Part shown: in pieces, positions 38,202 through 48,148 of the stretch | Numbering within the stretch: the first letter of the stretch is position 1 | Layout of the letters: each line of letters starts with the position of its first letter | Source of the DNA: Richelia sp. SL_2_1 | Lineage (GTDB): Bacteria; Cyanobacteriota; Cyanobacteriia; Cyanobacteriales; Nostocaceae | Reading direction: 5' to 3' | DNA length: 58,995 bases | NCBI GenBank assembly: GCA_012033205.1 | Contig: JAAUSO010000022.1 | Span: 1-58,995 of the forward strand | Made by a program: the position numbers and the translations under genes | The notes under the pieces: model-generated | What the model was told of the DNA's origin: nothing | Seen by the model: only the letters and a program-made list of their open reading frames with translations | Databases searched by the model: none

Positions 38202-38696
38202 ATGGAATCCAAATCTGATCGCAAGCCCTACATTAGCCTACTGATTGCACTGTTAATTTCTTACGTCGTAATGTTCTTCTTGATGCTTTCACGAGTTAAT
38301 GAGTTTGCCAATTTATTCCTCAGCCTCAATCAAGTGTACATGGCAGGATTAATGATAGCAGCCATGTTGATCATTATGCTGACGGCAATGGGTTCAATGT
38401 ACAAAAACAAGAAATTAAACATTGCACTTCTGATTGGGGGAACTGCAATCATATTCATGTTTTGGACTCTTTTGCGATCGCAAACAGGAGTAGGAAATCA
38501 ACAATTTTTGCGCTCTATGATTCCCCATCACGCTGCGGCTATTCTCGTATGTGAGCAGGCATCGCTGACAGATTCACGGATTCAGCAGCTCTGTACGGAG
38601 ATTGTCAAGACCCAAAAGGAAGAAATTAGAATAGTGATGGTGAATATGAAAACGGTTATGTGTCAGGAGCTAAGCATATTTATCTACCACATTTAG
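38202..38696 (+). pseudogene. Membrane DUF305 protein, C-terminally truncated
   Basis: Three membrane segments (SLLIALLISYVVMFFLML, AGLMIAAMLIIMLTAMGSM, IALLIGGTAIIFMFWTLL) precede a DUF305 domain with FLRSMIPHHAAAILVCEQ, whose His/Met residues bind metal in this family. After IVKTQKEEI (about 38625) the family sequence stops, and the frame runs into the out-of-frame 3' part of a rhodanese gene, ending 17 residues later. So two genes were fused by a deletion. DUF305 proteins often accompany copper exporters, which fits the neighbouring ATPase. Confidence 0.75.
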
Positions 38697-38875
38697 AAAA
38701 CCACTTAGATGAGTTAGATAAAAAGCAGTCAATTGCTACTTACTGTGGTAGTGGTTATCGAGCTTCAATAGCTGCAAGTATTTTACAAAAACACGGTTTT
38801 GAGAAGGTTATTAATATACCTGGTTCGTGGATTGCTTGGAAAAATCAAAATTTACCAGTTGAACAATCAATGTAA
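38634..38875 (+). pseudogene. Rhodanese-domain remnant
   Basis: From about 38634 the frame reads DGEYENGYVSGAKHIYLPHL, then IATYCGSGYRASIAASIL and INIPGSWIAWKNQNLPVEQ: a rhodanese C-terminal half with the active-site loop CGSGYRA. This is the typical end of MBL-fold/rhodanese fusion proteins. Its 5' part is missing and the remaining ATG (38660) lies inside the domain. Formed by the same deletion that cut the DUF305 gene. Confidence 0.75.
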
Positions 38876-39359
38876 ATCCTGGATATTCATTTAATTGTAA
38901 AGATTTTGGGCATTTGATTTTTTGAATCCTTGACTCTCTAGTCTACTAGAGGGTTTATCATAGTACTTAATTAATTTTTAATTTCAACAGGAGTTACGCA
39001 ATTGTCACAAAACCCTGGTTGGTGCCGTACTCTAACTTTCATATGATTGGGTTAAAAATCAGTCAGTGTACAAGCACCCTACAATCAAAATATGCCAGTT
39101 GCGTAAGTCCTATTCAAATGATTTTTACCCTTAATGTGAATTAAGATTATCCTTCTTTTAAAAGGATTTTAAAACCTAATTAAATTCCTATCTATTGTGG
39201 AAATTATCAACGTAGTAAGAAGATTTTGATGATTTAATTCACATCAAAGGTAATTTATAAAAAGATGATTCAATAATTAATAACAAGGTTAAAGGTTAAA
39301 GGTTAAAATTACCAATTACCAATTACCCATTACCCATTACCCATTACCCATTACCAATT
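38876..39359. other. Intergenic region with MITE-like element and STRR array
   Basis: No gene. A 123-bp inverted-repeat element lies at 38989-39111 (AGGAGTTACGCAATTG facing CCAGTTGCGTAAGTCCT), and an STRR array (GGTTAAA, then CCAATTA/CCCATTA units) covers about 39290-39358, ending at the start codon of the P-type ATPase gene, where it may affect translation. Confidence 0.65.
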
Positions 39360-41615
39360 ATGGATACTATTACCCTTAAACTAAAAGGCATGAGTTGTGC
39401 TTCTTGTGCTAAAAGTATTGAAAAAGCTATTAATTCGGTTCCCGGAGTTAGCGAATGTAATGTTAATTTCGGTGCTGAACAAGCTACTGTTAAATATAAT
39501 TCTCAAAAAATTGATATTAAACAGATTCAAGACGCTGTTGAGGCAGCAGGATATAGCGCAAATCCCCTACAAGAACAAGAAATGATTACTGGGGAAGATG
39601 ACAAAGACAAAGCTGCGAGAATTGCCGAATCCCGCGACTTGATGCATAAGTTAATTGTAGGAGGTCTAATTAGTATTATCCTCATAGTAGGTTCATTACC
39701 AATGATGACCGGATTACACTTACCCTTTATTCCTACATGGTTGCATAACCCGTGGTTGCAGTTAATGTTAACCATACCCGTACAATTTTGGTGCGGTTAC
39801 GGGTTCTATATCGGGGCTTGGAAAGCTGTCAAACGTCATAATGCCACAATGGATACTTTGATTGCTTTGGGTACTTCAGCAGCGTTTTTCTATTCGCTAT
39901 TCGCAACAGTATTTCCCGATTTCTTTATCAATCAAGGGTTGATGCCGGAGGTGTATTATGAAACTGCTGCGGTTGTAATTACTTTGATTCTTTTAGGAAA
40001 GTTTTTTGAAAATCGTGCTAAAGGACAAACTAGTGAAGCAATTCGTAAGTTAATCGGTTTACAAGCTAGAGATGCACGGGTAATTCGTAACGGAAAAGAA
40101 ATAGATGTTCCGATTCAAGAAGTTCAGCTTGGTGATATTATTCTTGTGCGTCCTGGTGAGAAAATACCTGTAGATGGAGAAGTTATTCAAGGTACATCAA
40201 CTATAGATGAAGCAATGGTGACGGGGGAAAGCCTACCTGCGAAAAAGCAGCCCGGTGATGAAGTTATCGGCGCAACAATTAATAAAACTGGTAGTTTTAA
40301 GTTTAGGGCAACAAGGGTAGGGAAAGATACTGTACTATCACAAATTGTCCAATTAGTCAGACAAGCCCAAGGAAGTAAGGCTCCTATTCAGAGATTAGCA
40401 GACCAAGTGACCGGATGGTTTGTCCCGGTGGTAATCGCGATCGCAATTTCTACTTTTGTGATCTGGTTTAATACGATGGGTAATATCAGCTTGGCTTTAA
40501 TTACTACGGTGGGTGTTTTAATTATCGCTTGTCCCTGTGCTTTGGGTTTAGCTACTCCCACATCGGTTATGGTTGGTACGGGGAAAGGTGCTGAAATGGT
40601 ATTTTGATTAAAGGTGGGGAAAGTCTGGAACTCGCTCATAAAATTCAGACGATTGTTTTGGATAAAACCGGGACTTTGACAGAAGGGAAACCTACTGTGA
40701 CTAATTTTATTACTGTGGGTGGTACTGTTAATCAAAATGAGTTGAAACTGATTCAATTAGCGGCGAGTTTAGAGCATAATTCAGAACATCCTTTAGCGGA
40801 AGCTATAGTTAGATATGCTGAGTCTCAGAATGTGGAGATTACAGATGTTGATGATTTTGAAGCGGTTGCTGGGAGTGGTGTTCAAGGATATGTTTCAGAT
40901 AAATTCATCCAAATTGGCACTCAGCGATGGCTCGATGAAATTGGAATTAATACTAGTATGTTTGTTGAGGAAAAACAGGCTTGGGAATCCCTTGGACAAA
41001 CTGTAATTTTGATTGCTGTCGATGGACAAGTTGAAGCTTTGATGGGAATTGCCGATACTCTCAAAGCTAGTTCGATTACAGCGGTAAGAATGATGCAGAA
41101 GTTGGGTTTGTCTGTGGTGATGTTAACGGGAGATAACCGTCCTACAGCAGAAGCAATTGCTAGTAAAGTTGGTATTGAGCGCGTTTTTGCGGAAGTTAGA
41201 CCAGACCAAAAAGCGGCAGTTGTCAAGTCTTTGCAGCAACAAGGTAAAATTGTCGCAATGGTGGGAGATGGGATTAATGATGCTCCAGCCTTAGCACAAG
41301 CTGATGTGGGAATGGCTATTGGCACCGGAACTGATGTTGCTCCCCGCCGCAAGTGACATCACTTTAATTTCGGGTGATTTGCGTTCTATTGTCACGGCAA
41401 TTAAGCTGAGTCGTGCGACTATCAATAATATTCGTCAAAATCTGTTCTTTGCTTTCTTCTACAATGTTTTGGGTATTCCCATTGCTGCGGGAGTTTTGTT
41501 TCCCATATTTGGTTGGTTACTTAATCCGATTATTGCTGGGGGTGCCATGGCTTTTAGTTCGGTTTCGGTGGTGACGAATGCTTTGCGGTTGCGTAATTTT
41601 CAATTGAAAGGGTGA
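39360..41615 (+). pseudogene. Copper-type P1B-ATPase with two frameshifts
   Basis: N-terminal heavy-metal domain ([15 protein letters not shown]), membrane segments, the A-domain TGES, the ion-binding [12 protein letters not shown], then after a frame change at about 40593-40600 (GAAATGG where GAAAATGG would keep frame) the phosphorylation site DKTGTLTEGKP, SEHPLAEA and [20 protein letters not shown], and a second change at about 41342-41350 (a run of C) into [11 protein letters not shown] and the last two helices. CPC and GMxCxxC indicate Cu(I)/Ag(I) transport. Total about 750 codons, normal for CopA/PacS/CtaA. Both lesions are one base in short homopolymers, so they may be sequencing errors and the gene may be functional. 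Confidence 0.85.
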
Positions 41616-41695
41616 GGAGGAAAGATATTTTTTTAACGCAAAGGTGCGCGGAGTTGAGCGCAAAGGTACGCAGAGGGGAAGAAAGGAGTTTATTT

Positions 41696-41932
41696 ATGTT
41701 GAATAAAAAGAAGTTTTTAGCAAGTATGGTTGGAGTGGGGTTTTTTCTCTGGGTTGTTTCAGGGGAAGCTTTGGCTCAAATGCATCTAGAAATGCCTGTT
41801 TCTCAAGAAAATATCCAATTTCAAGCCATTGAGCAACCTTTGGGATTAAAAATTGTGGTTACTTTGGGTGGTATTGGTTTGATTGGATTGGAGTTGTGGT
41901 GGTTTCTTTTGAGTAAGTCTAAAACCAATTGA
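41696..41932 (+). CDS. Small secreted/membrane protein downstream of the copper ATPase
   Basis: 78 aa from the ATG at 41696 with GAAAGGAG upstream. An N-terminal signal-like segment (KKKFLASMVGVGFFLWVVSG then EALAQ), a short Met/His part (MHLEMPVSQ) and a C-terminal membrane helix (VVTLGGIGLIGLELWWFLL). Small Met/His-containing membrane proteins of this kind commonly follow copper ATPases in cyanobacteria; a metal-handling role is inferred. It ends 25 bp before the right att core of element C. Confidence 0.6.
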   Translation: MLNKKKFLASMVGVGFFLWVVSGEALAQMHLEMPVSQENIQFQAIEQPLGLKIVVTLGGIGLIGLELWWFLLSKSKTN

Positions 41933-41951
41933 AAATGTTTTTTGGTGGTAG

Positions 41952-42341
<390 letters not shown>

Positions 42342-42407
42342 TAGACCGGACAAGGTAAGTTTTTTGTGTAGAATATCTAAACCTCTAGTAATCATAGGTG
42401 TTTGAGA

Positions 42408-43778
42408 GTGAAAGTAGGGTACGTTAGAGTTTCAACAGGAGAACAAGAAGAGGCTTTAGTTCAACAAACAGAGCGAATCAAAAAAGCTGGTGTTACCATA
42501 ATTTTCTCAGATGTGAAGTCTGGAAGGTCAGATAACAGAATAGAATTTAACAAACTTTTAGAACAATGTCGCAACGGTGAGATTTCCGAAATAGTGATTA
42601 CCAGAATTGATCGACTAGCAAGGTCAATAGTTACAATTAATAAAGCAATTGCATTATTTAATCAGATGGGAATCAAATTAATCATTCTGGATTCACCTGT
42701 TGATGATTTACAGAATCCCTTTGCAAAATTTTCATTAAACCAGATGGGAGCATTAGCTGAATTTGAATTAGACTTGCTTCAAAATCGAGTCAAGCACGGA
42801 TACAATCATTTCCGAGAACAAGGGAAGGCTTGTCCTCAACCACCATTCGGCTATGCAAGAATTGATGAAAAATATGTACCTGATTTATCGTTGCATGATT
42901 CAGGTAAAACTCATTGGGCAATTGCCAAAGAAATTATCGAATATTTATTAACAAATCAAAGTAGTATCAGGAAGACAATTCAATTTTTTTTTAAAGAATA
43001 TAATGTCAAATTTTCTCCTACTGGATTAACAACCTGGTTACATAACCCAGTGTTAAGAGGAAATACCAGATATCATGTCAAGAAATATCGTAGTAATCCG
43101 GAAAATTGGGATATCAGATATCACACTCACGAACCGCTAATAAGCAATGATATTTACAGAGAAATAGAAACATTATTAGCTGAAAATAGTCGTCGCTGGG
43201 GAAAGAATAATCGGGACAATAGTAACATTGGTAAAGCGTTATTATCTGGTCAAATATTTTGTGGTGATTGTGGCGGAAAATGCTATGCAAACAACAAGCC
43301 ATATATTCCCGTTCGATGCAAAAACCGTGGGATGTATGGTGATCAATATTGTCAAAATAAAAAAAGCATTCATCTTATGAAAGTGGTAGATGCAGTAGAT
43401 AAAGAATTGAGTAAAAAAGCTATTTATTTGAAAGATTTTACACTCAATAATCAACCAACCAAGCAATCAGAAACAGCAGAAATTATTGAGTTGAAATCAT
43501 CATTGATGAATTTAGAAAAATTACCTGCAAATGCAGCGATTGACGAGGCAATTATCAAAATAAAATTACAGATACAGCAGCATCAGATTAAGAATATTAA
43601 TCAAACGGCTTTTCAAATTGAACAGGTTAAAGAATTTGTACAGGTTTTTTCTGATACTAGATTTTACAAAAATATGAAAGAATCAGTCAAAAACAAACTA
43701 TACAAAAAATTCATCAAGTCAGTTACAATATTAGGCGGCGAGGTTGTTACTGTTGATTTTGTTCAATTGGTTTGCTGA
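42408..43778 (+). CDS. Large serine recombinase of element D
   Basis: 456 aa from the GTG at 42408 ([10 protein letters not shown], same N-terminus as the element A enzyme; a TTG at 42402 is also open). Resolvase domain with the catalytic Ser in VRVSTGEQ, FSDVKSGRSDNR, TRIDRLARS and LAEFELDLLQNRVKHG; recombinase domain TTWLHNPVLRGNTRYHVKKY; zinc ribbon IFCGDCGGKC; coiled coil near residues 365-405. It is a close paralogue of the broken enzyme of element A over the full length and intact, so it might act on both elements. Confidence 0.93.
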   Translation: MKVGYVRVSTGEQEEALVQQTERIKKAGVTIIFSDVKSGRSDNRIEFNKLLEQCRNGEISEIVITRIDRLARSIVTINKAIALFNQMGIKLIILDSPVDDLQNPFAKFSLNQMGALAEFELDLLQNRVKHGYNHFREQGKACPQPPFGYARIDEKYVPDLSLHDSGKTHWAIAKEIIEYLLTNQSSIRKTIQFFFKEYNVKFSPTGLTTWLHNPVLRGNTRYHVKKYRSNPENWDIRYHTHEPLISNDIYREIETLLAENSRRWGKNNRDNSNIGKALLSGQIFCGDCGGKCYANNKPYIPVRCKNRGMYGDQYCQNKKSIHLMKVVDAVDKELSKKAIYLKDFTLNNQPTKQSETAEIIELKSSLMNLEKLPANAAIDEAIIKIKLQIQQHQIKNINQTAFQIEQVKEFVQVFSDTRFYKNMKESVKNKLYKKFIKSVTILGGEVVTVDFVQLVC

Positions 43779-43880
43779 ATCAGGATTGTTCATTACTTGC
43801 TTTAATGCATTATCATCAAGGTACTTGAAGTGTGTAAACAGCATTAATTGTTCTAGTAATTCTTCGGCTAGAGTTTTCAT
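43731..43880 (-). CDS. Small antiparallel ORF, candidate directionality factor of element D
   Basis: 49 aa, MKTLAEELLEQLMLFTHFKY then LDDNALKQVMNNPDS. It overlaps the last 48 bp of the recombinase gene on the opposite strand, like the ORFs of elements A and C. Sequence similarity to those two is weak (helical N-terminus, acidic turn, second helix). AAAATGAA-type context only; no clear ribosome site. Confidence 0.45.
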   Translation of the reverse strand: MKTLAEELLEQLMLFTHFKYLDDNALKQVMNNPDSANQLNKINSNNLAA

Positions 43881-44189
43881 TTACTTATTCACAAAAAATT
43901 AGCTAATCAACTGATTAACAATAAGATAATGCTTAATTAATTCTTGTGTTGTACTAGATAAACAATAAGTCTAGGAAAACGACATTGATGAATAAAAATA
44001 TTAAGTCCGGATGATTACTCTGTTCCCGTTAAAAGATTACCGTTCGCGCAGCGTCTCCCCCAGGGAGAAAAAAAAACCTTACTAGACGCAGAGAACGCAT
44101 TCGTAAAGAGATAAAGAGAAATAGATAATTTTCGAGCGGGATAGGAGTAGTTATTATTCTCTGTTGACTGATAACTGATAACTGTTAAC
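43881..44189. other. Intergenic region with decayed repeats
   Basis: No gene. Contains the inverse of the CTGCGTCTAGTAAGG repeat (about 44078-44093) and an STRR-like run of GATAACT units at about 44163-44195. Confidence 0.5.
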
Positions 44190-44839
44190 TGACAACTCGA
44201 TACCACTGAGTTTGTCCATTAGGTTGATCGATTAAATTCACAGCTACAGCTTGTAATTGATTGCGGATAGAGTCGGATAAAGCGAAGTTACGATTTTTAC
44301 GTGCATCTTGTCGCTGCTGAATTAGCACTTCAAATTACTTTCTCGACGCAACTCTTTTGCTAATTCAAATAAAACAGCTAACCCTCCAGGTGTATTAAAA
44401 TCATCATCCATTAGACATCTCCATTTGCTGCATAAGCATAGTTTTTTCGTTCTAATTCTGCAATCAACTGATGAATTGCTGGGATATTTTCTGTCACACG
44501 GGGATACTCAAATGCATCTATGACATTTAAACGACGGATATCTTCAAAGTAGGCTTGAATGTACTTTTGGGAAACCTCTTCCATTGAAGTCTTTTCAACC
44601 TTAGCTCGATTGAGAATTTTGTCATCAATATCGGTAAAATTTTGCACGTAGCGAACAGAATAACCCAGCCATTGCAAATAGCGCCGCACCACATCCCAAA
44701 CAATATAAGACCTTGCATGACCCAAGTGACAATAATCATACACCGTCACACCACAGCAGTACATTTTTACCTTTCCTGTTTCTAACGGTTGAAAGGTTTC
44801 TTTACGACGGCTCAGGGTGTTATATATTGTCAGAGTCAT
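44190..44839 (-). pseudogene. cysS: cysS (cysteinyl-tRNA synthetase) with large internal deletion
   Basis: The start (44839) encodes the real N-terminus: TIYNTLSRRKETFQP, then the zinc-ligand Cys in MYCCGVTVYDYCHLGHARSY with the HxGH-type signature, VQNFTDIDDKILNRA, up to AYAANGDV where a stop follows. The next bases (about 44410 down) encode MDDDFNTPGGLAVLFELAKE, which belongs near the C-terminus, and NFALSDSIRNQLQAVAVNLI further on in another frame. About 200 residues including the KMSKS loop are gone. The junction lies at TAGACATCTCC (44412-44422), identical to the end of the local MITE family. Last gene of the Zur-type operon; a complete cysS must exist elsewhere. Confidence 0.88.
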
Positions 44840-44942
44840 AGGTAAATAATTAAGTTAGGAAATAACAAACAAATTCCAAATTTTCAAGATTTCAATATTG
44901 CGATCGCAAAACTAAAAGACATTACAAAATTTAAGATGCATC

Positions 44943-45527
44943 TTAAATTATATTAGATGTCTCTAGTACTGAAGGAACGGGAAAAACTTGATTAAACTGA
45001 ATAATTCCTTTAATAGCATTAAATATTGGCTGCCATTTTACACCACGAATATGCTTATGGCATTTGTCTATTTGGTCATCAGTAGCTTGGTCGCAATGAT
45101 TAACTACTATTTTATCAGCAAAGAATATTTGATTAGTTACTAAGTAACGTTGTGCGTCTGTAGGTGGATATTTAGTTGCATTAATCACTGTAATAACTTC
45201 TCTCAAAATAATCTTTTCTGGGGAAAAGTGTTGACGAATTGTTCTGATGACTGGAATTGGATCAGTTTCGTGACTAGCTTCAATAAACAATTGCTGAGTG
45301 TCTACTTTTTCAGTTTCTCTATCAACAAGTAAATTGTTAATTAATTGTTTTAAATCGTTGAGTCCACTACAGCAAATACAACCACTACTAAGCTTTTGGT
45401 TGCCACTTTGTATATGTTCTACAGTAGTTTGACTTTGACTACTTAGATGTTTTATCAGACTTGTTTTTCCACTACCTGCAAACCCTAGAACTAGAGTCAC
45501 AGGCAATGATATAATTTGATTTACCAT
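44943..45527 (-). CDS. Short COG0523 (CobW-like) GTPase
   Basis: 194 aa from the ATG at 45527 (AAAGG upstream). Walker A GFAGSGKTSLIKHL, the COG0523 metal motif SSGCICCSGLND (CxCC), and VNHCDQATDD in place of NKxD. It lacks the usual C-terminal CobW_C domain, so it is a short form; the same size class occurs next to folE in other cyanobacteria, as far as I recall. COG0523 proteins are metallochaperones, here most likely for zinc. Starts 10 bp after the folE stop region. Confidence 0.8.
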   Translation of the reverse strand: MVNQIISLPVTLVLGFAGSGKTSLIKHLSSQSQTTVEHIQSGNQKLSSGCICCSGLNDLKQLINNLLVDRETEKVDTQQLFIEASHETDPIPVIRTIRQHFSPEKIILREVITVINATKYPPTDAQRYLVTNQIFFADKIVVNHCDQATDDQIDKCHKHIRGVKWQPIFNAIKGIIQFNQVFPVPSVLETSNII

Positions 45528-45548
45528 TGCCTTTGTCAAAGTGACAAA

Positions 45549-46199
45549 TTAGTGAAAATTACCATTGTGTCGAATCAAATTCATAAATTCCTCACGAGTA
45601 CGTGCATCTTCTGAAAATACACCACGCATTGCACTAGTAACAGTCCAAGAACCAGGTTTTTGTACACCACGCATTACCATACACATATGACTGGCTTCTA
45701 CAACTACTGCTACACCTTGGGGTTTGAGTAAACCTTGGAGGGCATCAGCAATTTGTAAAGTCAATCTTTCTTGTACTTGTAAGCGTCTTGCATACATTTC
45801 ACAAATACGGGCAATTTTTGATAACCCGATAACTTTACCATTAGGAATATAAGCAACATGAGCGCGACCAATTATTGGTAAAATATGGTGTTCGCAGGAA
45901 CTAAAAATATCAATATCCCTTACCAATACCATTTCGTTTGCATCTTCTGTAAATACTGCACCATTTAATAGTTCATCCAAAGATTCATCATATCCTTTGG
46001 TCAAAAACTGTAAGGCTTTAACAACTCTTTTCGGAGTATCTTTGAGTCCTTCTCTATCTGGGTCTTCTCCTAATCCAAGTAGTAAAGTTCTCACCGCTTG
46101 CATCATTTCTGCTTCTGTAACATTAGGTTGTTGTTTAGTAGATAAAGATGAAACAACTTGCTCAGCAGAATTTAATTCGGGACGAAAAGATAAAGTCAT
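45549..46199 (-). CDS. folE: GTP cyclohydrolase I
   Basis: A 216-aa FolE type I: opens the GTP ring to dihydroneopterin triphosphate for folate and tetrahydrobiopterin-type cofactors. Motifs: [40 protein letters not shown] with two zinc ligands, [20 protein letters not shown], and [15 protein letters not shown] with the third ligand Cys. All three zinc ligands are kept, so this is the zinc enzyme and not the FolE1B type. Placement between two COG0523 GTPases suggests that the chaperones supply its metal when zinc is scarce. Confidence 0.95.
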   Translation of the reverse strand: MTLSFRPELNSAEQVVSSLSTKQQPNVTEAEMMQAVRTLLLGLGEDPDREGLKDTPKRVVKALQFLTKGYDESLDELLNGAVFTEDANEMVLVRDIDIFSSCEHHILPIIGRAHVAYIPNGKVIGLSKIARICEMYARRLQVQERLTLQIADALQGLLKPQGVAVVVEASHMCMVMRGVQKPGSWTVTSAMRGVFSEDARTREEFMNLIRHNGNFH

Positions 46200-46202
46200 T
46201 AT

Positions 46203-46317
46203 TTTTAGTTGATGGTTGATGGTTGTTAGTTGATGGTTGTTAGTTGATGGTTGTTAGTTGATGGTTGATAGTTGATGGTTGACAATAATTAACCACTAAC
46301 CACTATCTACTTCCGAC
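46203..46317. repeat. STRR array (GTTGATG / GTTAGTT units)
   Basis: About ten units of GTTGATG, GTTGTTA and GTTGATA type between folE and the upstream GTPase gene, followed by a short opposite run (CCACTAACCACTATC). Confidence 0.85.
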
Positions 46318-46320
46318 AAA

Positions 46321-47370
46321 TTATAATAAACAATTGTGCAGTTGAGAATGTATTTCATTCGCATCTAAATCACGACCGATGAAAACTAGCTGATTTTTAC
46401 GGTTTTCAGTAGACCATACATCACCATCTAGTTGATACCGAGGACCACTAAGTTGAAAAATATGTCTTAATTCACTATCGCTAAACCAAAGAATACCCTT
46501 GGCTCTAAAGACATTTTCTGGCATTTTTTCATTTAAAAATGTCTCAAATTTATGGACATCAAAAGGTTTATTGCTCTGAAAAGATATAGAAACAAATCCA
46601 TCATTTTCTAAATGGTCAGAGTGATGGTGATGATGTTCATGGTGGTGATGGTCATGATGTTCATGATGATGATGGTGGTCATGTTCGTGACTCTCTTCTT
46701 CAATCAAGGAAGAATATTCATTTTTAGAGGTTAAGTCAACATCTAAAATCAAAGGTAAAGCGACTTTACCATAAGAAGTACGAATAATTTTTGCACCGAC
46801 TTTATTATCATGAATAAAATCTTCTAGTTCTGATAATTTTTCTTCTCCAACTAAATCAGTTTTATTCAGGAGAATAATATCACCATAAGTTATCTGTTTT
46901 AAAGCAGCTTCACTTTGAAAATGTTCACTGTTAAAAGTTTCTGCATCAACAAGAGTGAGTATGGAATCAATATTAGTCAAATCTCTCAGTTCTGTACCTA
47001 GAAAAGTTAAAATAATTGGTAATGGGTCAGCTACACCTGTAGTTTCTATAACCATATAATCAACACGGTCATCTCTTTCTAAAACTCGATAAACCGCATC
47101 AACTAATCCATCATTAACAGTACAACAAATGCAGCCGTTACTCAATTCCATCATGTCATCATCTGTGGATACGAGTAACTGACTATCAATATTAATATCA
47201 CCAAATTCATTTACTAATACGGCAACTTTTAAATCTTCTTTATTTTGCAGAATCTGATTGAGTAATGTCGTTTTCCCACTACCTAAAAACCCTGTAATGA
47301 TAGTAACAGGCATTCCTCGCTTGGGAATATCAAGAGTGATATTAGATTTGGGTGCAGTTAGTTGAGTCAT
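46321..47370 (-). CDS. COG0523 zinc metallochaperone GTPase with His-rich loop
   Basis: 349 aa. Walker A GFLGSGKTTLLNQIL, the metal motif NGCICCTVNDGLVDAVY (CxCC), ETTGVADPLPI, and the G4 NKTD. Between the G domain and the C-terminal CobW_C domain lies an extreme His-rich stretch (about 20 His in 30 residues from 226), typical of zinc-storing members such as ZagA/YeiR/ZigA types. It likely delivers zinc to client enzymes under deficiency, with FolE as a neighbour client. Part of the minus-strand run from thrS to cysS. Confidence 0.92.
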   Translation of the reverse strand: MTQLTAPKSNITLDIPKRGMPVTIITGFLGSGKTTLLNQILQNKEDLKVAVLVNEFGDINIDSQLLVSTDDDMMELSNGCICCTVNDGLVDAVYRVLERDDRVDYMVIETTGVADPLPIILTFLGTELRDLTNIDSILTLVDAETFNSEHFQSEAALKQITYGDIILLNKTDLVGEEKLSELEDFIHDNKVGAKIIRTSYGKVALPLILDVDLTSKNEYSSLIEEESHEHDHHHHHEHHDHHHHEHHHHHSDHLENDGFVSISFQSNKPFDVHKFETFLNEKMPENVFRAKGILWFSDSELRHIFQLSGPRYQLDGDVWSTENRKNQLVFIGRDLDANEIHSQLHNCLL

Positions 47371-47446
47371 AATTTATCCTTTGATTTAATGTTAGGGTGT
47401 GAATTTTATTAGCGCAGTAGAGATGATTTTACTTTATAAGTAATTT

Positions 47447-47827
47447 TTAATCTCCTATTGCTGCTGGAATTCTGGCTAAAATTCCTTTTTGCAAAACTTC
47501 TGGTCGTTGGTTTCTGGGAACTATACCATTAGGGCTAGCATGATATTGTTCGCACAATTTTAATATATCTCCTGCACTTTCTAATGGGGGTAAATCACCA
47601 AACATTAAACTAGTTTTATTTGGAGCAGCTAATGCTACAGCACAAGGTCTTTTACAAGCACTTAAACATTCTACTTCTGCAATTAAAGACTCAGATTTTA
47701 ATGACCATTGTTGATGCAATTCTAGTAATTTACTAAATAAAACTTTACCACCTCTTTCGCCCATATAATCACGCTGTGTGAGTGAAAAATAACAAGATTT
47801 ACAAACAAATAATGTGTGAGAAGCCAT
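47447..47827 (-). CDS. DUF1636 protein (metal- or Fe-S-binding, ferredoxin-like)
   Basis: 126 aa. MASHTLFVCKSCYFS starts with a CxxC pair; VECLSACKRPCAVALAAPNK gives two or three more cysteines, in the spacing of thioredoxin-like [2Fe-2S] or metal-binding DUF1636 proteins. These genes are regularly found beside COG0523 and cobalamin or zinc genes in cyanobacteria. Exact role not known. Spacing to neighbours is 26-77 bp. Confidence 0.8.
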   Translation of the reverse strand: MASHTLFVCKSCYFSLTQRDYMGERGGKVLFSKLLELHQQWSLKSESLIAEVECLSACKRPCAVALAAPNKTSLMFGDLPPLESAGDILKLCEQYHASPNGIVPRNQRPEVLQKGILARIPAAIGD

Positions 47828-47852
47828 ATTAGATAAATTCCTGTAATTAAGA

Positions 47853-48113
47853 TTATTTATCTTGATTGAGTCTACTTATATCTGTATACTCAATTTCGGC
47901 AATAGATTTATGAATTTTATATTGTTGTACGGGATTGCTCATTACATTAATTACCGTTTCAATTGGTGGACATCCAGGTTCTGTACATTGTAATTGACTT
48001 AAAGAAATAGAAATTTCATCATCAATTTGCAAAGCTTGATAAATCCATTGCTTGACTTGTTTAATATTTTGATAACTCGCTTTTTGAGATTGTTTACCAA
48101 AAGAAAAACTCAT
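47853..48113 (-). CDS. Small conserved protein of the zinc-response operon
   Basis: 86 aa from MSFSFGKQSQKASYQNIKQV (48113); the open frame to 48188 overlaps the end of thrS by 40 bp, so the shorter start is preferred. The core SQLQCTEPGCPPIETVINVM carries two cysteines in a CxxxGCPP motif. I recognise it as a recurrent neighbour of thrS2 and COG0523 genes in heterocystous cyanobacteria but know no function; metal binding is plausible. Confidence 0.7.
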   Translation of the reverse strand: MSFSFGKQSQKASYQNIKQVKQWIYQALQIDDEISISLSQLQCTEPGCPPIETVINVMSNPVQQYKIHKSIAEIEYTDISRLNQDK

Positions 48114-48148
48114 ATAGTTTGTGACGTAGTTAATGCCAAAATTAACAG

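Noticed and set aside
46998-47050. CTACACCT in folE and COG0523 genes as the right core of element D
   Set aside because: The matches are within conserved coding sequence and are not followed by nifH codons.
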